Origin: CBDCVD01 sp965224015
GTDB taxonomy: Bacteria > Pseudomonadota > Alphaproteobacteria > Rhizobiales > CBDCVD01
Direction of reading: 5' to 3'
Length of the DNA: 64,000 bases
NCBI GenBank assembly: GCA_965224015.1
Contig: OZ245032.1
Span: 3,410,001 to 3,474,000, forward strand
Position 1 is the first letter of the stretch; each line of letters begins with the position of its first letter. A program made the translations under genes and the position numbers. This document shows, piece after piece, positions 60,657 through 64,000 of this stretch. The notes below the pieces were generated by a model. It did no database searches. It was given only the letters and a program-made list of their open reading frames with translations, and was not told where the DNA came from.

Positions 60657-62021
60657 TTACGGCACCAGATAATCCAGATACGGCTGTTGCAAGGCGATCA
60701 TCTGATCAACCATGGCAGGAATGCCAGTCGTTCGGTCAATGGTCGGATCAACAAGTAGCGCCTGAATAACAAGATCCCGCGATTGCCTGAGTATGGCTTC
60801 GGCTGTTAGATCATGGACGCCGATCTGGTTGGTCAACAGGCCGGCAAATCCTTTCGGAATGTCCACACGCACCCCATGCACGCCCTGCGAGTCCACAATT
60901 GCCGGCACTTCAACCGCCATAAACGCGGGCAGTGCTTCAATAAACCCGTCATTGGCAATATTTACCGCACTTTCCTCGTAGCCGGAGTTGGTCAATATTC
61001 CCTCAATGATCGGTACGAACCTCTCCTTTATGGTCAATTCCAGCCGGGGCGGCCTGCGACAAAGGACGTTTGAATAATAGTGATAAAAGTCCAAAATTCC
61101 GCGATGGTCCGCAACGTCATGGGCCCATCCGACATATTCGCCAAAATGACTGTCGGTGGTAATCGGAAGCAGATAAAAGCGCGAAAAAAATTCGCGAACG
61201 AGACGCCGGTCACTATAGGGGCGCACGTGATCAATACCAGAAGCCTGGGTATGCAACCCCGCCGTTTCAGTCTCGATAATCTCTCCGGTCTTCGCGTAGT
61301 GGGCAAGCAGCTCCGAATATCCCACAAAGGACTGCAGTGTTGCGTCCGCTTTCCTGCGAATGTCTGAATAGGCATCAGCACCACTGTCGCGATAGGAGGC
61401 TTCCAGCAAGCATGAAAAGTGATTGAGGCCCGCAGCGCGAATGTTAAGATTGTCAAACGGCGTCTCCAGCATACCTGGCAAAAGACGCTGCAACCAGGCA
61501 ATCTCGTGACACATGCCAATCAGCTTCAAGGTGGGAAATTTGCGCAACAGGGTGGTGCAAATGCGACTCATGGGGTTGGAGTAATTGAACACGATCGCCT
61601 GCGGACATATGTCCATCACATCCGAACAAATGTCGATGATCGGTGGAATCACGCGCAGGGAATGAAACAGGCCACCCGGCCCGCCATTCTCGCCAAACAC
61701 CTGGCGAAGCCCATACTGCTGCGGAATAGTACGATCCAAATTCCACAATTTGAAGCGGTCACCTACCTCAATGGCAATCGTGACAAAATCGGCGCCTTTC
61801 AGGGCCTGGCGTCGATCGGTGGTTGCGCTCAGCGTGAAGTCGAGATTATTGGCGGTAAGAAAATCATTGGCCAGGGCCTCAACCCCTTTCAGGGCCTTGC
61901 TGTTAATGTCGTGCAGCACCACGTGCGCACCAGCGAGCAGGCGGCTTTGGAAAATGTCACCAAGTAAGGTCGCACCGAACTGGGCCGAGCCGGCGCCAAC
62001 GAGAACGATGTTTTGCGTCAT
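60657..62021 (-). CDS. Glycoside hydrolase family 4 (alpha-galactosidase / alpha-glucosidase type)
   Basis: 454 residues from the ATG at 62019-62021 (MTQNIVLVGAGSAQFG); a longer frame runs upstream into an R4 repeat and is rejected. NAD-binding VLVGAGSAQFG at the N-terminus, FVTIAIEVGDRF, NYSNPMSRI, and the metal-site residues in LIGMCHEIAWLQ (Cys) and GLNHFSCLLEA (His). GH4 enzymes use NAD+ and Mn2+ in an oxidation-elimination mechanism; which sugar is cleaved is not determined. A tandem LacI-type operator candidate lies at 62227-62250 upstream. Confidence 0.88.
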   Translation of the reverse strand: MTQNIVLVGAGSAQFGATLLGDIFQSRLLAGAHVVLHDINSKALKGVEALANDFLTANNLDFTLSATTDRRQALKGADFVTIAIEVGDRFKLWNLDRTIPQQYGLRQVFGENGGPGGLFHSLRVIPPIIDICSDVMDICPQAIVFNYSNPMSRICTTLLRKFPTLKLIGMCHEIAWLQRLLPGMLETPFDNLNIRAAGLNHFSCLLEASYRDSGADAYSDIRRKADATLQSFVGYSELLAHYAKTGEIIETETAGLHTQASGIDHVRPYSDRRLVREFFSRFYLLPITTDSHFGEYVGWAHDVADHRGILDFYHYYSNVLCRRPPRLELTIKERFVPIIEGILTNSGYEESAVNIANDGFIEALPAFMAVEVPAIVDSQGVHGVRVDIPKGFAGLLTNQIGVHDLTAEAILRQSRDLVIQALLVDPTIDRTTGIPAMVDQMIALQQPYLDYLVP

Positions 62022-62038
62022 AAGATCTGCTCTTGGCT

Positions 62039-62162
62039 GGAAACCTGTATTTATGACCTGGCCGGTCCGCTTTCCCGTCTTGGGCCACCCATGAAGGTAC
62101 CCTGGGGGTTGGCCTAAACCGGGGGAGGGGGTAGGTAGATGCCCGTTAACCGAGAGGCCCAG
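62039..62162 (+). repeat. R4 repeat, near full length
   Basis: From GGAAACCTGTATTTATGACC through GGTAGGTAGATGCCCGTTAA to GAGGCCCA, parallel to 50106-50219 with divergence in the middle. It covers the region just upstream of the GH4 start. Confidence 0.75.
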
Positions 62163-62226
62163 CTTACCCCCGATTTTGCTACCTGGGTCCTTGGAATTGG
62201 GTTGAATTTCCGCATAATAGCGCACC

Positions 62227-62250
62227 CAAAGCGCTTTGGAAAGCGCTTTG
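62227..62250. promoter_or_regulatory. Candidate tandem LacI-family operator upstream of GH4
   Basis: CAAAGCGCTTTG (62227-62238) is a perfect 12-bp palindrome with a central GC, followed directly by GAAAGCGCTTTG (62239-62250). AAAGCGCTTT is the core of many LacI/GalR-type operators controlling sugar genes. It lies about 205 bp upstream of the GH4 start. No regulator gene is in view; the role is inferred. Confidence 0.45.
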
Positions 62251-62279
62251 TGCAAGCCGACAATATCAACGGGGCTTTT

Positions 62280-62339
62280 AGATCAGCATGCGTTTCGCAT
62301 TACCCCTGGCAAAATGGGTACACCTAAACACATGCTCTA
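62280..62339. repeat. R3 palindromic repeat, diverged
   Basis: AGATCAGCATGCGTTTCGCA ... GGCAAAATGGGTACACCTAA then ACACATGCTCTAG. Its right end overlaps the stop codon (TAG, complement of 62337-62339) of the following gene. Confidence 0.7.
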
Positions 62340-63008
62340 GCCGATGGTTCGGATGAATTCCGCGGGAAATTTCGAATAATCGACAAGCTGCAAGTCACCC
62401 ATTTGCGCCAAAATAGCGAAGTGCTCCAGCGCGGAGTACTTCTTCAGCGCATCAAGGGTTTCGCCGCCGCCTAATGCCGGTGCCAGCTTGAACCCATAGA
62501 CTTCTCCTGGGTTCAGTTTTCCGACTTTTTTTAACGCTCGTTTGAACAATAATTTTTCATCATGATCGGCCTCTATATCAAGGTTATCTTCAAGATCTTC
62601 TAAAGAAATACCTATTTCTATATCCGGGCTAATACGATCTTCCGGACGCAGCAATCCAACTGCACTCATTTTAAGCTTTAGCAGTTCTATATTGACAACG
62701 TCATGTTTCTCGCTCCAGATATATAATTCTCCAAACGCTGAATAGCCATAGACATGGCAATCTTTATGGCTGAAATCCTTGTCGGCCTTAAACAGCAACG
62801 CCAGAATACTCCGGTAATCTGCCGGATCGCAGAACCGGAACAACCCGTCGAGAACGGAACCGAAACCATATTCCAGCCAGAAATCAATGATGGATCCCGG
62901 GAGATGCCCCCGCAGTTCAAGCGCCCGTTCCGGGGTAAGCTCCTGCGCTTGTTGCGGCACGCCATAGTCTTCTAAAAAGCCCTCAAAATCTTCTGATAAT
63001 TCAACCAT
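62337..63008 (-). CDS. Tdi1/GAD-like immunity-type protein, copy 1
   Basis: 223 residues from the ATG at 63006-63008 (MVELSEDFEGF); the frame stays open to 63080 and beyond, giving up to 24 extra residues (MLKGKGKQGKMKVKLVACG) that correspond to sequence cut off by a stop in copy 2. N-terminal GAD-like domain (FLEDYGVPQQAQ; GSIIDFWLEYGFGSVLDGLF) and C-terminal Tdi1/DUF1851-like region (VYGFKLAPALGGGETLDALKK). Relatives in Agrobacterium protect against a type VI secreted DNase; no toxin gene is in view. The stop lies in an R3 end. About 86% identical to copy 2. Confidence 0.8.
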   Translation of the reverse strand: MVELSEDFEGFLEDYGVPQQAQELTPERALELRGHLPGSIIDFWLEYGFGSVLDGLFRFCDPADYRSILALLFKADKDFSHKDCHVYGYSAFGELYIWSEKHDVVNIELLKLKMSAVGLLRPEDRISPDIEIGISLEDLEDNLDIEADHDEKLLFKRALKKVGKLNPGEVYGFKLAPALGGGETLDALKKYSALEHFAILAQMGDLQLVDYSKFPAEFIRTIG

Positions 63009-63156
63009 TCTCACGCCACACGCCACCAGTTTTACCTTCATTTTACCTTGCTTGCCCTTACCCTTCAGCATATTTGTCAAGCTGTTGCACCCTGCCTTTC
63101 CATTGGGAGCCGATGGCGCGGTTAATCCGGCGATCCCCCAGGCGGATAATCTTTGT

Positions 63157-63214
63157 AGGATCGCCTCGCCAATCGAGAAACAGAATTGCTTCTATTAAGA
63201 CCTGACGCGCTCTA
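63157..63214 (+). repeat. R2 right part between the two immunity genes
   Basis: AGGATCGCCTCGCCAATCGA then GAAACAGAATTGCTTCTATT and AAGACCTGACGCGCTCTA. The left portion is missing. The final TA overlaps the stop of copy 2. Confidence 0.8.
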
Positions 63215-63880
63215 GCCGATGGTTCGGATGAATTCCGGTGGAAACTTCAAATAATCGATAAGTTGTACGTCAGCCATTTGCGCCAAAATAGCAAAGTGTT
63301 CCAGCGCGGAATATCTCTTCAGCGCATCAAGGGTTTTGCCACCACCCAATGCAGGCGCCAGCTTGAACCCATAGACTTCCCCGGGTTCCAGTTTCCCGAC
63401 TTTTTTTAACGCTCGTTTGAACAACAGCCTGTCATCATCGTCAGCCCTTATGTCAAGATTATTAAGGTGCCCCAAAGAAATACCTATTGCAATATCCGGA
63501 TCAGCTCGATTTTCCGGATACAGTAGTCTGCTTGCAGACATTTTCAGATCCAACAATTTTATGTCAACTACTTCATGTTTCTCGCTCCAGATATATAATT
63601 CTCCAAACGCTGAATAGCCATAGACATGGCAATCTTTATGGCTGAAATCCTTGTCAGCCTTAAACAGCAGCGTCAGAATATCTCGGTAATCTGCCGGATC
63701 GCAGAACCGGAATAATCCGTCGAGAACGGAACCGAGGCCGTACGCCAGCCAGAAATCAATGATGGATCCCGGGAGATGCCCCCGTAGTTCAAGCGCTCGT
63801 TCCTGAGTAAGCTCCTGCGCCTGTTGCGGCACGCCATAGTCTTCCAAAAAGCCCTCAAAATCTTCTGATAATTCAACCAT
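63212..63880 (-). CDS. Tdi1/GAD-like immunity-type protein, copy 2
   Basis: 222 residues, ATG at 63878-63880 (MVELSEDFEGF), directly after a TGA in the preceding frame. Same domain order as copy 1. Compared with copy 1 the first 100 residues differ at about five positions and the last 70 at about eight, but residues 102-152 differ at about 19 of 50 with one single-residue deletion (GHLNNLDIRADDDDR against EDLEDNLDIEADHDE). The upstream 120 bp also match the upstream of copy 1, so whole units were duplicated. Role as antitoxin-type immunity is inferred from family. Confidence 0.8.
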   Translation of the reverse strand: MVELSEDFEGFLEDYGVPQQAQELTQERALELRGHLPGSIIDFWLAYGLGSVLDGLFRFCDPADYRDILTLLFKADKDFSHKDCHVYGYSAFGELYIWSEKHEVVDIKLLDLKMSASRLLYPENRADPDIAIGISLGHLNNLDIRADDDDRLLFKRALKKVGKLEPGEVYGFKLAPALGGGKTLDALKRYSALEHFAILAQMADVQLIDYLKFPPEFIRTIG

Positions 63881-64000
63881 TCAACACTCCACCAGTTTTA
63901 CCTTCATTTTACCTTGCTTGCCCTTACCCTTCAGCATATTTGTCAAGCTGCTACACCCTGCCTTTCCATTGGGAAGCGATGGCGCGGTTGATCCGGCGAT
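63881..64000 (-). CDS. C-terminal tail of an upstream ORF (runs off the window)
   Basis: Read leftwards from 64000, a frame is open for 39 codons (ends KGKGKQGKMKVKLVEC) and stops at TGA 63881-63883, immediately before the copy 2 ATG. A nearly identical stretch precedes copy 1, where the stop is lost and the frame fuses to the immunity ORF. It may be the end of a toxin gene or simply untranslated leader; coding status is uncertain. Confidence 0.35.
   Translation of the reverse strand: MAGSTAPSLPNGKAGCSSLTNMLKGKGKQGKMKVKLVEC

Noticed and set aside
62022..62255. 78-residue N-terminal extension of the GH4 protein
   Set aside because: The extension lies in an R4 repeat, while GH4 proteins begin at the NAD-binding strand exactly where ATG 62019-62021 starts.

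Overview
The window reads as a chromosomal segment of an alphaproteobacterium. The evidence is gene content and order: an mraZ-led division and wall cluster, the block enoyl-CoA hydratase-mutM // ubiE-ubiB typical of the replication-origin side of many alphaproteobacteria, lspA followed by a small lipoprotein and two M16 peptidases, pal-cpoB-tilS, and an Omp25-like outer membrane protein. I cannot name the genus. No rRNA, tRNA, CRISPR array, complete insertion sequence or phage gene was seen.

Layout. 1-1.9 kb: phosphate transport (Na/Pi cotransporter, PiT). 2.4-5.6 kb: oxyR divergent from a catalase, then two small unknown ORFs. 5.7-13 kb: a dimethylglycine/sarcosine dehydrogenase-like flavoprotein, an orphan short modC, and a TRAP transporter. 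13.2-19.6 kb: tilS, cpoB, pal, rppH, a divergent polysaccharide deacetylase and nadK. 19.8-33.7 kb: the dcw cluster mraZ-rsmH-ftsL-ftsI-murE-murF-mraY-murD-ftsW-murG-murC, which stops at murC; murB, ddl, ftsQ, ftsA and ftsZ do not follow. 33.7-37 kb: a SIMPL protein and a large unknown exported protein. 37.2-42.5 kb: ech, mutM, a perfect 16-bp parS site, ubiE, ubiB, lspA. 42.7-48.3 kb: lipoprotein, conserved unknown, two M16 peptidases, a pseudouridine synthase, rsmD. 49-54.4 kb: PAP2-family membrane protein, then acyl-CoA dehydrogenase, NDP-forming acyl-CoA synthetase and CaiD-like hydratase. 54.4-59.6 kb: methyltransferase, three glycosyltransferases and an acyl-CoA carboxylase beta subunit. 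59.8-64 kb: porin, GH4 glycosidase, and a tandem pair of Tdi1/GAD-like immunity proteins.

The most striking property is the density of short non-coding repeats, which I sort into four families. R1 is a 103-bp element with eight full-length copies. R2 is about 275 bp, with ends GAGCGTGTCAGG / CCTGACACGCTC flanked by TA. R3 is a 60-75 bp palindrome starting AGATCAGCAT. R4 is about 115-125 bp, with GGGAACGTCTATTGACGACC-like ends. One R2 copy between murD and ftsW contains an R1 and an R3 inserted inside it. Repeats sit at almost every point where familiar gene neighbourhoods are interrupted, and repeat ends supply the stop codons of several genes. A separate 325-bp element with nested inverted arms lies downstream of rsmD.

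Functionally the window mixes housekeeping (wall synthesis, division, envelope, tRNA/rRNA modification, quinone synthesis) with small catabolic modules. A common theme of carnitine/betaine-type methylated amine use is possible (CaiD-like operon, DMGDH-like enzyme), but that is inference.
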